Below are positions 27,054 through 36,927 of a stretch of 64,000 nucleotides of DNA, piece by piece. A program made the position numbers and the translations under genes. The number at the start of each line of letters is the position of its first letter. Position 1 is the stretch's first letter. Origin of the DNA: Parabacteroides goldsteinii DSM 19448 = WAL 12034 (GTDB taxonomy: Bacteria; Bacteroidota; Bacteroidia; Bacteroidales; Tannerellaceae); the NCBI RefSeq assembly GCF_000969835.1, contig NZ_KQ033915.1, forward strand, positions 153,329 through 217,328, read 5' to 3'. Below the pieces are notes generated by a model. The model was given only the letters and a program-made list of their open reading frames with translations. It was not told where the DNA came from and ran no database searches.

Positions 27054-29885
27054 ATGAAAAGCACAATTGTAAAATGGATTTTAAATTTGTTTGTGGGAAT
27101 TTCCTTGACAACCAGTCCTGTTGAGGCACAAACAATTATTCTGACAAGTGATCAACAACTAAACGATTTAACAGATCCTGATAAAAAAATAGATAATTCG
27201 TTGGGGTATGATTCTCGTTTGGAAAGTCTTCGTGATGTTTGTAAACGAGGAAAGAGTTATGGATCGAAAGAACTGATTATTGCGTTTGATGAATTTTTCC
27301 GTCAATATCGTACAGATAAGAATACGGAACGAAATTTAACTCCTGATATGGATGAATATGTTGATAAAATAAAAGTTGTCAGCGATTTTGTTTCTAAACA
27401 GGATATGGGACTTTGTTTGAGCCTGCTTAGTCCGCTTGAATTGGGTTTGGCATATAAAAATCAAACGGGTAACAGCGGTCGTTGGCTTGCTTATAAAGTC
27501 GGATTGAGGAATCCCCGTACAGGACAATTCAGCTTGCAGATGTGGCAGCAGTTGTTTTGGACGAATAATAAGGGACAAACTCCGGTTAAACTTAAAGGTG
27601 TAAAGGCTTATGCTTTTAAAGAAAAGGTGGTATCTACATCTATGCGATCTGTAAATCCGGATGATATTGTTTTATTGGAAAATGTGAAATATGAGGAGAT
27701 TGATTCTATCAATGGCTCTGATCAGGGAACAATTCCGATGAAGCGCTTACGTATCTATGGTGATGGAATCCAATGTGCAGGTTTTGATCGGGTTATGGTT
27801 ATGTTAGAATATGAAACTCAGGAAATGGATTACTTTGATCCGGAAGCTCCGGCTTTCTTGAGTAACTTGTTAAAGAAGTACCATGATAAAAAAGTAAATC
27901 TGACTTCCCTGTATTCTGATGAAATGCATATTCAACAAGATTGGTTTTATTTTGGACATCACGAAGAAGGTCAGTTTGCAGAACGTTATCTGACTAAAAA
28001 TATGGCATGTCGGTATGAAGAGAAGTATAACCAGAAATTTGATGATCGCTACATGCTCTATTTTGCGTACGGAGCTCCGATGTTCCGTCCTACAACTGAT
28101 GCAGTTGTCAATATTCAATATGTTTTGGGAGAAACACCGGATGCAATACATCGTACATTTTTATTACGTGACCGTTATTATCGAATGTTGAATGATGATG
28201 TAGTCAACTTATTCAAAAATGCGAAAGATTATGGTGAAAAGCTGTTTGGGCATGAATTGAGTACGTCGGCGCATGCATCATGGGCACAGAGTCCTACGAT
28301 AGACTATTGGAATTGTGAGAAACTATATGGCAATCGTTATAAATATGAATATACATCCAATTTTATCTGGGGTAATACGGTACATCAGGCGTCTGCTGCT
28401 TGTTATGATTATTTTAAATGGAGTGAATATCTGCAACCGACCGGTAATGATTTTGCTGAAGGTGGTTGGAGTGACCGTAATTATTACGGGGCGGCAATGG
28501 CTGCATCCATAGGTGTTATCAATAAATATCCGAATGCCTATGCAGCAGCTTGGGGAATGCCGGATAAAGCTCTGGAACGTAAAATGGCTATAAATTATGC
28601 GTATGGTGCCAGTCCGAGTGAGCCAATCCGCTTAATGACAGGAAATGTGCACCGCGATACTGAAGTGTTGATTCTTTATCCGATGAATTTGGTTGCTGTG
28701 GAACCGCGTTTTGGAAGTTGGATGACGCAATATGGATATGCAAATTATCTGACAACTGATAAATTGCTTGAAATGGGAACTGTACAATCGGACGGACATA
28801 TCCAGGTCGCAGAAAAAAAGTACGGAACATTGGTTGTTATGTTTGAGCCGTTACCGGAAAAAGGATTACTGGATATGATGGAACGTTTTGTTAAAGCTGG
28901 TGGAAAGGTTGTCTGGTTCAGTACTCCGCCTCTGATCGATAAAAGTGGGGAAAATTGTACCAGGCAGTGGCAGAAACTGTTTGGAGCTCAGTATAACCAT
29001 GATTGTTATATGGGGGAAATTGCATCCGGGAAAATGATTGATTTTTCCGGGAGTTTGTCTGATGTTCCGGATCAGTCAATCCTGACAGATTTTATTGTGG
29101 ACCGGATTTATCCGGTAACTCCCGTTTCTAATGCGGAGATTATAGCTTATTCAGACAAGAAAGTGGTTGGGACAATGCTTAAATATCCTGATGGAGGAAT
29201 TGCTTGTTATTGTGGTTTCCGTCCACGTGATGACCAATCGGCAAGCCTGGGGTATGAAACCCGTACTTTGTTTGAAATACTAAATGCTTGTAATGCTTAT
29301 CCTTCTACCGGAAAGTTTGTGGTAAATGATAATCCGTCGTATCTTTCAAGGACTGGTGAATATTTTGTTTCTTCTTTCCCGAATTCAACAACCATGGTAG
29401 TAGCACATTATCGTACACATGCTGAAAGTTGGTTTGGAGGTTTCTCAAGAAATCAGGAAGATGATGAAAAAGTATTGCTTGAAAATCCTCTTCCATCAGA
29501 TCGGATAGAATTGAAACAGGCAAAAATTAACGGGCATGAGGTATCATATGTAGGACGTTTATCTTTAGGCTTTCGTTTAGACGGTCAACAGCTGATTGCA
29601 TTTTCAGGACAGCAGTGTAATGAAATTACTCTTGACGGAACTCATTATAAATTTGCAGATACCCCCGTGGATTTAACATTTTCGCCTGTAGATAATGATA
29701 TGTCCCGCTATCAGATGTATGTTGCCGGTGAGGGTAAAATAAGCATACCTCTTCCTGCACATATGAAAAAAGCTGAAGTCCGTTTTAATGGTAAAAAAAT
29801 TAATTGTTCGGTGGCTGACCATCGTCTTACCCTGATGATTTTACCAGTTTATGCAGGAAAAAGGTTGGATCTTAGTTTGAAATGA
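27054..29885 (+). CDS. Large secreted protein, candidate glycoside hydrolase, family not recognised
   Basis: A 943-residue protein with a signal peptide (about residues 1-25, ending VEAQ), so it acts in the periplasm or outside. I cannot assign a family. The layout is suggestive of GH42/GH106-like enzymes: an N-terminal part with acidic motifs LYSDEMHIQQDW (about residue 285) and FAEGGWSDRNYYGAAMA (about 470), then a Rossmann-like, GATase-like domain at about 535-640 (TEVLILYPMNLVAVEPRFGSWM ... YGTLVVMFEPLPEKGLLDMMERFVKAGGKVVWFSTPP), then a beta-sandwich tail. First gene of the rhamnosidase locus and coupled by an ATGA overlap to the next gene. Enzyme activity is inference. Confidence 0.55.
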   Translation: MKSTIVKWILNLFVGISLTTSPVEAQTIILTSDQQLNDLTDPDKKIDNSLGYDSRLESLRDVCKRGKSYGSKELIIAFDEFFRQYRTDKNTERNLTPDMDEYVDKIKVVSDFVSKQDMGLCLSLLSPLELGLAYKNQTGNSGRWLAYKVGLRNPRTGQFSLQMWQQLFWTNNKGQTPVKLKGVKAYAFKEKVVSTSMRSVNPDDIVLLENVKYEEIDSINGSDQGTIPMKRLRIYGDGIQCAGFDRVMVMLEYETQEMDYFDPEAPAFLSNLLKKYHDKKVNLTSLYSDEMHIQQDWFYFGHHEEGQFAERYLTKNMACRYEEKYNQKFDDRYMLYFAYGAPMFRPTTDAVVNIQYVLGETPDAIHRTFLLRDRYYRMLNDDVVNLFKNAKDYGEKLFGHELSTSAHASWAQSPTIDYWNCEKLYGNRYKYEYTSNFIWGNTVHQASAACYDYFKWSEYLQPTGNDFAEGGWSDRNYYGAAMAASIGVINKYPNAYAAAWGMPDKALERKMAINYAYGASPSEPIRLMTGNVHRDTEVLILYPMNLVAVEPRFGSWMTQYGYANYLTTDKLLEMGTVQSDGHIQVAEKKYGTLVVMFEPLPEKGLLDMMERFVKAGGKVVWFSTPPLIDKSGENCTRQWQKLFGAQYNHDCYMGEIASGKMIDFSGSLSDVPDQSILTDFIVDRIYPVTPVSNAEIIAYSDKKVVGTMLKYPDGGIACYCGFRPRDDQSASLGYETRTLFEILNACNAYPSTGKFVVNDNPSYLSRTGEYFVSSFPNSTTMVVAHYRTHAESWFGGFSRNQEDDEKVLLENPLPSDRIELKQAKINGHEVSYVGRLSLGFRLDGQQLIAFSGQQCNEITLDGTHYKFADTPVDLTFSPVDNDMSRYQMYVAGEGKISIPLPAHMKKAEVRFNGKKINCSVADHRLTLMILPVYAGKRLDLSLK

Positions 29886-31123
29886 GAAGGATAATTAGTA
29901 AAAAATATTTTATGAAACATTATTTCGTATTGGGAATGATCTTTTTATTGTTACTGTTTACAAGAATAGGACAAGCACAGGAAAGATTGGATTTATCGGC
30001 ACAGATACCCATAGTAGCCTGGTATGGCATAAGGGCAAATGAAGCGACCGTTGAGCGTTTCAAGGAACTGAAAGAGGCTGGATTTACTATAAACTTTAGT
30101 GAGTATTCAAGTTTGGAAGAAGTGGAAAAAGCGCTTGACGCCGCACATAAAGTAGGTGTGCAGCTAATAATAGCTTGTCCTGAGTTACGTAAAGAACCAG
30201 AAAAAACTGTTCGGAAATTTATGGAACATCCGGCGGTTGCAGGTTATTTTTTACGGGATGAGCCTGTTGTTGCAGATTTTGCAGCGCTAGGTGATTGGGC
30301 TAAAAGAATACAAGCTGTAGATAATCGCAAATTTTGCTATCTGAACTTATTTCCGACAGGAGGTGAGGAGCATTTGAGGTTTTTGGGTGTTCAGAATTAT
30401 CGTGATTATATTACCCGTTTTAATAAAGAGGTTCCTCTACCATTTCTTTCTTTCGACCATTATCCGGTTCTTGGAGATAATGTTTTGAAAGCTGAATGGT
30501 ATGAAAATCTGGAAGATTTCTCAGATGAAGCAAGAAAAATCGGTAAGGATTTCTGGGCGTTTGCTCTTGCTACCAAACATGGACCATATCCTGTTCCGAC
30601 ACGCGCTTCTTTACGGTTACAACTATATAGTAATCTGGTTTATGGAGCCCAAGGGTTACAGTATTTTACTTATTGGACACCGGCTGGTGATTCTTTTTAT
30701 GATTATCAACACGGACCGATTGGTTTGGATGGTAAGCGAACGGAAGTTTATGATTTGGTGAAAGATATGAATGCCGAGATCAGATCAATTGCCGGAATCT
30801 TTTTGGGGGCAAAAGTTTTGTCGGTCAGACATACAGGAAGTGTTATACCGAGAGGTACGACACGTTTGACCACTCTTCCTGAAAAGGTGAAGGTTTTGGA
30901 TACACATGGATATGGAGCCATTATTTCATTGCTGGAAAATGGAGGTAAGAAATATCTTGCTATTGTAAACAGAAGTCTGATGGATACAATGGAGCTTACC
31001 TTTTATGCAGATCCCTCCGTGAAACGTGTATTAAAAGACGGAAGTCTTGTTTCTGCTGAATCGTATACAGCTACTTTATTAATCTCTCCCGGAGATATAT
31101 TGATTTATTTGTTGGAAAAATAG
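29882..31123 (+). CDS. Secreted TIM-barrel-like protein, putative glycoside hydrolase
   Basis: A 413-residue protein, or 403 if it starts at the second ATG (29912, MKHYFVLGMIFLLL), which gives a better signal peptide ending GQAQ. The body reads like an (alpha/beta)8 barrel of the GH42/cellulase-like clan: VAWYGIRANEATVERFKELKEAGF, VQLIIACPEL, AGYFLRDEPVVADFAALGDW (candidate acid Glu in DEP), LPFLSFDHYPVL, FWAFALATKHGPYPVPT and QGLQYFTYWTP. A small beta domain follows (LAIVNRSLMDTMELTFYADPS). The ATG overlaps the stop of the upstream gene. Substrate unknown. Confidence 0.6.
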   Translation: MRRIISKKYFMKHYFVLGMIFLLLLFTRIGQAQERLDLSAQIPIVAWYGIRANEATVERFKELKEAGFTINFSEYSSLEEVEKALDAAHKVGVQLIIACPELRKEPEKTVRKFMEHPAVAGYFLRDEPVVADFAALGDWAKRIQAVDNRKFCYLNLFPTGGEEHLRFLGVQNYRDYITRFNKEVPLPFLSFDHYPVLGDNVLKAEWYENLEDFSDEARKIGKDFWAFALATKHGPYPVPTRASLRLQLYSNLVYGAQGLQYFTYWTPAGDSFYDYQHGPIGLDGKRTEVYDLVKDMNAEIRSIAGIFLGAKVLSVRHTGSVIPRGTTRLTTLPEKVKVLDTHGYGAIISLLENGGKKYLAIVNRSLMDTMELTFYADPSVKRVLKDGSLVSAESYTATLLISPGDILIYLLEK

Positions 31124-31864
31124 AAATTGGGAATGCATTTGAAATAAGAAATATTTATATCAGATGTATTTGTCAAAAATGAAACTTGAAAAATCATTTT
31201 TTTTATATTTAATAAAAAAATAATTTGTTCCTTTGATATTAGTAAAAATATATACCGTGTAGAACAGATGAAACAGATTAATGAAACCGAAAAAACGCAG
31301 GTTATAACCTGTATAATTGACAAATCTTTTTGTCAATTATACAGGTTATAACCTGTATAATTGACAAATCTTTTTGTCAATTATATTATTCTATAATAAA
31401 ATCTTGTATTTGGTTAGTGCTTTTGAAAAGTGCTATTTTGACTATCCTTTGTAAATCATCCATCCCTATATATAAAGAAACAGGATAAAAATAAGCTTCT
31501 TTATCCTGAAAAATCCTATTTGTTTTTTGTTAAATCGTCATTTGAACGGAGTAAAAACATGGTTTTTGCTCCGTAGTGAAATCTTTATGTCTTTGCCGAA
31601 GTATTCTTTGGCTAGAATTCGGTTAATTATGATAATAATACAAACTTTTATTGTGATATGTAAACGAAAATTGTTGAATCTTTTACCCTTTCATAAGAAT
31701 TTTAGGGTAAAAATTGAAGTAAAGATGTTGAACTGTTTCTGAAATGAGTATTCTTGATTTTGTCAAAAATGAGAACTTGTGAATCTCTCAAATGCACGTG
31801 AATAATTGTGTATATACTTTGTTATTAAGCTTGCTTACTATAATGTACAATAAGCTAATCTTTT
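31124..31864. other. Gene-free region before the first SusC gene
   Basis: About 740 very AT-rich bases with no credible gene; a 71-codon frame at 31527-31742 has no recognisable features. It contains a perfect tandem hairpin (31298-31385) and a further stem at 31481-31508 (CAGGATAAA with TTTATCCTG). No convincing TAnnTTTG box was found. It divides the two upstream enzyme genes from the SusCD block. Confidence 0.5.
31298..31385. repeat. Perfect 2 x 44 bp tandem repeat of a double palindrome
   Basis: Unit 1 (31298-31341) and unit 2 (31342-31385) are identical. Each holds the 14-base palindrome CAGGTTATAACCTG and a hairpin with arms ATAATTGACAAA and TTTGTCAATTAT. It lies about 480 bases upstream of the first SusC start. 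Confidence 0.9.
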
Positions 31865-34800
31865 ATGAAAAATGTCAGATTAACAAAATTAGGAGGCAAA
31901 TCAGCTTTGCTGATCACCTCATTGTTGTTAACCCCTTTCTATGGGTATTCGGAAAAATCTAATGTTATACCGGAAAAAAACGAAAAGGCAGGAGTTCAAC
32001 AACAAACTTCGCTATTAACAGGTATTGTCTTGGATAAAGACGGTTTCCCGTTGATTGGTGTAAATATTATGGAAAGTGTTACAAACGGAACTGTTACCGA
32101 TGCAGATGGTAAATTTTCCATTAAAGTCACTCCACAGTCTGTGTTGCGTGTATCCTATATTGGATATGTGACACAAACAATAAAGGCAGGGAGCCAGAAA
32201 TCTGTATCTATTACATTGCTTGAAGATACAGAAACACTGGAAGAAGTAGTAGTGGTTGGATACGGTTCCCAAAAGAAAGTGTCTGTAACCGGAGCAGTCG
32301 CTGCAATACAGACGAAAGAACTGAAACAAAGTTCTGCTGCGAATTTGTCAACCGCTTTGGCTGGACGTCTACCGGGATTAACCGCTTTGCAGACATCCGG
32401 ACAACCGGGTGGAGATGATGTTACATTTTATTTACGTGGGGCCAGTACGACAAATGGAGCAAATCCTCTTATTTTAATAGATGGTGTGCCACGTGATAAT
32501 ATTTCTACGTTAGACCCGAATGAAATTGCTTCCGTATCTATATTAAAGGATGCATCTGCTACTGCAGTATTTGGCGTTCGTGGTGCTAATGGTGTTATAA
32601 TGATTACCACACGTCGTGGTGAGGTAGGAAAAACAGAATTAAGTATTTCTGCGGATTATAGTTTGCAGCAATTTACTGCCCAGGCAGATCGTATTCACTC
32701 CTGGGAATTTGCTGAGTTACGTAATCAGGCGTTTCGCAATGATGGATATTCTGAAGCGGATTTACCTTACACCGATTATATGATCGATATGTATAGGTCT
32801 GGTAAAGATCCTGTATTTTATCCGGATAGGGATGTATATAGTGAATTTTTTAAAAAATGGGCTCCTCAAACTCGTGTTAACGTGAATTTGAGTGGAGGAA
32901 CAGAAAAATTGAGCTATTTCATGAATGTTGCTTATTTGGGGCAAGGAGGCCAATTCCGCACGGAATCGGAGAAGGATCTGGGATATGATCCGAGTTATAA
33001 ATCGGATCGTTATAATTTTCGTGCAAACCTGGATTATAAAGTACTTTCAAATTTAAAGCTTTCTTTGAATCTGGCTTCTTACTTGGAAAAGGTAAATACT
33101 CCACAAACAAAAACTCTTTTTGGAGGAAGTGTCGCTGCTATGATTGAAAATATGAGGGCTTATATTTGGGGAACACCTCCGACAGATCCGGGACCACTGA
33201 CTCAAGAGGGTTATACGTTGATAGATGGAACATCTGTTCCGGCTGGTGAGGTTGTTAATCAGTCTGGTCAGGACCGCAATACTTATGGGGAAATAAACCG
33301 TAGAGGGTATCAGCAGGAAACGAATACTAATTTGAATTCATCGTTAATCGTGGATTGGGGATTAGATTTCATAACGAAAGGACTTAGTAATAAATTTATG
33401 ATTTCTTTTGACTCAAAAGCTGTGACTACTTTACAGGGAGTCCGATCGTATGATGCTTATGGTGTGTCGGTTGCCAGAACGGCGGAAGACCAATCTTATT
33501 ATACAAAAGTGAGAACGAATGAAAATAATGCTATTTCTCTCTCAAAGTCTATGTCGACCAACTATTATATGAATATGCAGTATTCATTGAATTATGCCCG
33601 GAAATTTGGAGTGCATGATGTCACAGGGATGGCTCTGGTTCAACGTGATAATTGGCAGGAATATGCAGCAGATTTACCTTATAATATGTTAGGTGTTTCA
33701 GCGCGTGCTACTTATGGATATGATTCTCGTTATCTGGCTGAAGTAAATATTGGATATAACGGTTCCGAGCAATTTGCAAAAGGACATCGTTTTGGTTTTT
33801 TTCCTGCTTTTTCCGCAGGTTGGGTGGCTAGTAATGAAAGTTTCCTGAAAGATAATAAGACTATTTCTAATTTGAAGTTACGTGCTTCTTATGGTAAAGT
33901 GGGTAATGATAAATTAGGTAGTACACGTTTCTTGTATATAAGTAACATTACGAGTGGTGGTGGAGTTATTCCTTCTTTAGGACGTGGGCAAGCCATTTCA
34001 CAAGGGAAATTAGGAAATACCAATTTAAGTTGGGAAATTGCTTATAAACAGAATTATGGAGTTGACATACAGTTGTTTAATGAACTGTCTTTAACTTTTG
34101 ATTATTTTAAGGAAAAACGTGAAGGAGTTTTGATATCTCGTGGTACAGTACCTGAAATTCAGGGAGTAGCACTTGGTAATCTGCCAAAAGTCAATATGGG
34201 ACGTATTGATAATCATGGATATGAGTTGGAGGCAACTTACAATAAGCGATTAAACGATGATTGGTCATTTACTGTAAAGGGAAATTTCGCGTATAATAAG
34301 AATACCCAACGTTTTATGGATGAAGCACAAAAAACGGCTGATTATGCATATCGTTACAGAAGTACAGGTTACAGTATAGGACAGTGTTTCGGATATAAAA
34401 TAGACTATAGTAATGGTAATGGATATATTAATACACAAGAAGAACTGGACAACGCTTTGGCTACTTATCAGGTAGGAGGAACTCCTCGTTTGGGTGATTT
34501 TCTTTATGTGGATATAAATGAAGATGGTGTAATTGATGAGAAGGACCAGGCTCCGATCAAGTATAGTGATATACCTCGTATTACTTATGGCTTTTCTGGT
34601 TCTGTAAACTGGAAGAATTTTGATTTTTCATTTTTGTTTTCCGGTATAGCTAAAGCATCCCGTGTATATACTGGTTGGGGAGCTACAGAGTTCGGTTTGG
34701 TTGGTTTCTACAGTGATTATCATTTGCAGGCTTGGACTGCTGAACGTTATGCTAATGGTGAAGAAATTAAATATCCAGCCTTGGCATCCTCACCCGGAAC

Positions 34801-35053
34801 TAGCCAGAAGGCAAATGATTTCTTTATTATGGATCGTTCTTTCCTGCGTTTGAAGAATATAGAACTGGGGTATACATTGCCTAAAAAACTTTTGAAAAAA
34901 GTCGGAATTAATAGTACACGAGTTTATGTAAACGGGAATAATCTATTGACATGGAAGGCCATGAAAACTGATGCAATTGACCCAGAGCAAAGTGCAGAGC
35001 TTAATTATCCGATTACTAAGATGATGAATTTTGGTATTAATGTGACATTTTAA
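31865..35053 (+). CDS. SusC/RagA family TonB-dependent outer membrane transporter (pair 1)
   Basis: Outer-membrane channel that imports glycan fragments bound by its SusD partner, powered by TonB. The 1062-residue protein has an N-terminal signal peptide, a carboxypeptidase-D-like domain (about 52-120, TGIVLDKDGFPLIGVNIMESVTNG), the TonB box LEEVVVVGYGSQKK with VSVTGAV, a plug domain (AAGRLPGLTALQ-type to GANGVIMITTRRG) and a C-terminal barrel ending in ...MMNFGINVTF. There is no extra sensor (STN) domain, so it is probably not coupled to an anti-sigma factor. Its SusD follows 19 bases later. Confidence 0.95.
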   Translation: MKNVRLTKLGGKSALLITSLLLTPFYGYSEKSNVIPEKNEKAGVQQQTSLLTGIVLDKDGFPLIGVNIMESVTNGTVTDADGKFSIKVTPQSVLRVSYIGYVTQTIKAGSQKSVSITLLEDTETLEEVVVVGYGSQKKVSVTGAVAAIQTKELKQSSAANLSTALAGRLPGLTALQTSGQPGGDDVTFYLRGASTTNGANPLILIDGVPRDNISTLDPNEIASVSILKDASATAVFGVRGANGVIMITTRRGEVGKTELSISADYSLQQFTAQADRIHSWEFAELRNQAFRNDGYSEADLPYTDYMIDMYRSGKDPVFYPDRDVYSEFFKKWAPQTRVNVNLSGGTEKLSYFMNVAYLGQGGQFRTESEKDLGYDPSYKSDRYNFRANLDYKVLSNLKLSLNLASYLEKVNTPQTKTLFGGSVAAMIENMRAYIWGTPPTDPGPLTQEGYTLIDGTSVPAGEVVNQSGQDRNTYGEINRRGYQQETNTNLNSSLIVDWGLDFITKGLSNKFMISFDSKAVTTLQGVRSYDAYGVSVARTAEDQSYYTKVRTNENNAISLSKSMSTNYYMNMQYSLNYARKFGVHDVTGMALVQRDNWQEYAADLPYNMLGVSARATYGYDSRYLAEVNIGYNGSEQFAKGHRFGFFPAFSAGWVASNESFLKDNKTISNLKLRASYGKVGNDKLGSTRFLYISNITSGGGVIPSLGRGQAISQGKLGNTNLSWEIAYKQNYGVDIQLFNELSLTFDYFKEKREGVLISRGTVPEIQGVALGNLPKVNMGRIDNHGYELEATYNKRLNDDWSFTVKGNFAYNKNTQRFMDEAQKTADYAYRYRSTGYSIGQCFGYKIDYSNGNGYINTQEELDNALATYQVGGTPRLGDFLYVDINEDGVIDEKDQAPIKYSDIPRITYGFSGSVNWKNFDFSFLFSGIAKASRVYTGWGATEFGLVGFYSDYHLQAWTAERYANGEEIKYPALASSPGTSQKANDFFIMDRSFLRLKNIELGYTLPKKLLKKVGINSTRVYVNGNNLLTWKAMKTDAIDPEQSAELNYPITKMMNFGINVTF

Positions 35054-35072
35054 TCATTGAAAGGAGAGTTAT

Positions 35073-36896
35073 ATGAAACTAACATATTTCTTAATATCTT
35101 CAATTGTTCTGTTGGGAACATTGAATTCTTGTTCTGATGTCCTGGATGTAGCTCCTGATGGAACGCTCACTATGGAGGAAATATATGCAGACCCGGATAA
35201 AGTAGGTGCTTTGTTGAATGCTTGTTATAATAATATTCCTCAAAAGGGATATGCTTATTGGTTTTTTGATCCTTTAGTGACAGCTTGTAGTGATGAAGGG
35301 TGGTCTTCGGAAGAAGTACAGGGAACAAGTATTCAATCAATGTATAATGCGAATGAATCAGCGTCTTCCCATCCGATAAGAGATATGCACGATGGACATG
35401 GTGCAGCTAATAATGCTTATTGGTCCAGATATTGGCAACAAATACGTTTGTGCAACCAGTTTTTGGAAAATATAGGGACTGCGGCTGTAAATAGTGAAGC
35501 AGAACGTGCCCGTTTTACCGCAGAGGCACACGTTATGCGTGCTTTTTTCTATTCAGAGTTGGTTAAATGGTTTGGCAAAGTTCCTATTGTGGATAAAACC
35601 ATAGCGTTTGATGCTGATTTTTCTACATTGAAACGAGAAGCCGTGTATGATGTTGCCCGATTTATAGCAGAAGACTGTGATGCCGGTCTCAATTGTGCGG
35701 AACTACCCTGGCGTATTACAACGGAAGATGAAGCAATGCGGGCAACTAAAGCATTAGCTTGGGCTGTTAAATCTAAAATGATGTTGTTTGCAGCCAGCCC
35801 TTTGTTTAATGCAGGAGAAGATCATTGGGAAGAAGCATATCAGATGAATAAACAGGCTGTAGAGGAATTGAAAAAGAATGGGTATGCATTATTTACCACA
35901 TGTACTAATCCTTCGACATTTGGAACATATGACGCTGCTGCTTTTCATCAGTTGGTTTGTCAAAATGCAGACTATTCAGCAGAACCACGTGATAAAGAAA
36001 CAATTTGGCAACATCGTGCCGGAGGTGTTTTCGTATGGCATGTCGGTTATATAGGAAGTTCTATGGATGGTACTTATAAATGTGGAACATGTCCTACTCA
36101 GGAGCTGGTTGATGCTTTCGAAACAATAGATGGGCAGCCTATACTGGATTTGGCTAAACCTTATTTGGACGAAAAGCATATGCAACCGAATTATAATCCA
36201 GATAATAAAATATATGATCCTAAAAATCCGTATGAAAATCGTGATCCGCGTTTGACAGCAACAGTTTTATGTAATGGTGATTCTTTAATCTGGAATAATG
36301 GAGAAGTATTTACTGTTGAAACTTATGTGAATGGCCGACATGGAATGAGTTTGGATCCGTCTGACAGAGCTCATAGTCGTACTGGTTATTATCATAGGAA
36401 ATTAGTTACTCCCCAGGCTTCAAATACAAATCAAATAAATAATTCAAACTGGAAATTTTTCCGGTTAGGAGAAATTATTCTGAATTATGCGGAAGCTGCA
36501 GCAGAATCAGGGCATTTGGCAGAAGCCAAAGCTGCCGTGGATGAGATAAGGGCTCGTGTAAATATGCCTGCGTTGCCAGCCGGTTTGTCGAAAGATGAAA
36601 TGATTTTACGTGTTCATAATGAACGACGCGTTGAATTAGCTTGGGAAGAGGTTCGGTATTTTGATTTACGTCGTTGGCAGAAGCCTGAAGGTAATTTGAA
36701 TGCTACATGCCAGTGGTTGACAGGAATGAGAATTACAAAAAATAATGATGGCTCGTTCAATTATCAACGATATAATATATCTACAAATCCACGTGGTGGA
36801 TATCAGAATAGAGATTTATTATTGCCATTACCATTGGACGAAGTGTCCCGTTTGGAGTCAACAACGGGAGTCTCCTGGCAAAATCAGGGATGGTAA
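35073..36896 (+). CDS. SusD/RagB family surface glycan-binding lipoprotein (pair 1)
   Basis: Lid of the SusCD transporter that binds the glycan at the cell surface. The 607-residue protein has a lipobox (TLNSCSD, Cys20), the SusD start DVLDVAPDGTLTMEEIYADPDKVGALLNACYN, TPR-like helices (AEAHVMRAFFYSELVKWFGKVPIVD) and the C-terminal block RVHNERRVELAWEEVRYFDLRRWQ ending in TGVSWQNQGW. It is adjacent to its SusC, as in all such loci. Confidence 0.95.
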   Translation: MKLTYFLISSIVLLGTLNSCSDVLDVAPDGTLTMEEIYADPDKVGALLNACYNNIPQKGYAYWFFDPLVTACSDEGWSSEEVQGTSIQSMYNANESASSHPIRDMHDGHGAANNAYWSRYWQQIRLCNQFLENIGTAAVNSEAERARFTAEAHVMRAFFYSELVKWFGKVPIVDKTIAFDADFSTLKREAVYDVARFIAEDCDAGLNCAELPWRITTEDEAMRATKALAWAVKSKMMLFAASPLFNAGEDHWEEAYQMNKQAVEELKKNGYALFTTCTNPSTFGTYDAAAFHQLVCQNADYSAEPRDKETIWQHRAGGVFVWHVGYIGSSMDGTYKCGTCPTQELVDAFETIDGQPILDLAKPYLDEKHMQPNYNPDNKIYDPKNPYENRDPRLTATVLCNGDSLIWNNGEVFTVETYVNGRHGMSLDPSDRAHSRTGYYHRKLVTPQASNTNQINNSNWKFFRLGEIILNYAEAAAESGHLAEAKAAVDEIRARVNMPALPAGLSKDEMILRVHNERRVELAWEEVRYFDLRRWQKPEGNLNATCQWLTGMRITKNNDGSFNYQRYNISTNPRGGYQNRDLLLPLPLDEVSRLESTTGVSWQNQGW

Positions 36897-36927
36897 TATT
36901 CTGTATAACTTGAAAAGAATCTAAATT

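Noticed and set aside
31527..31742. 71-codon plus-strand frame in the gap before SusC pair 1
   Set aside because: AT-rich, no signal peptide, domain or promoter; most likely chance.
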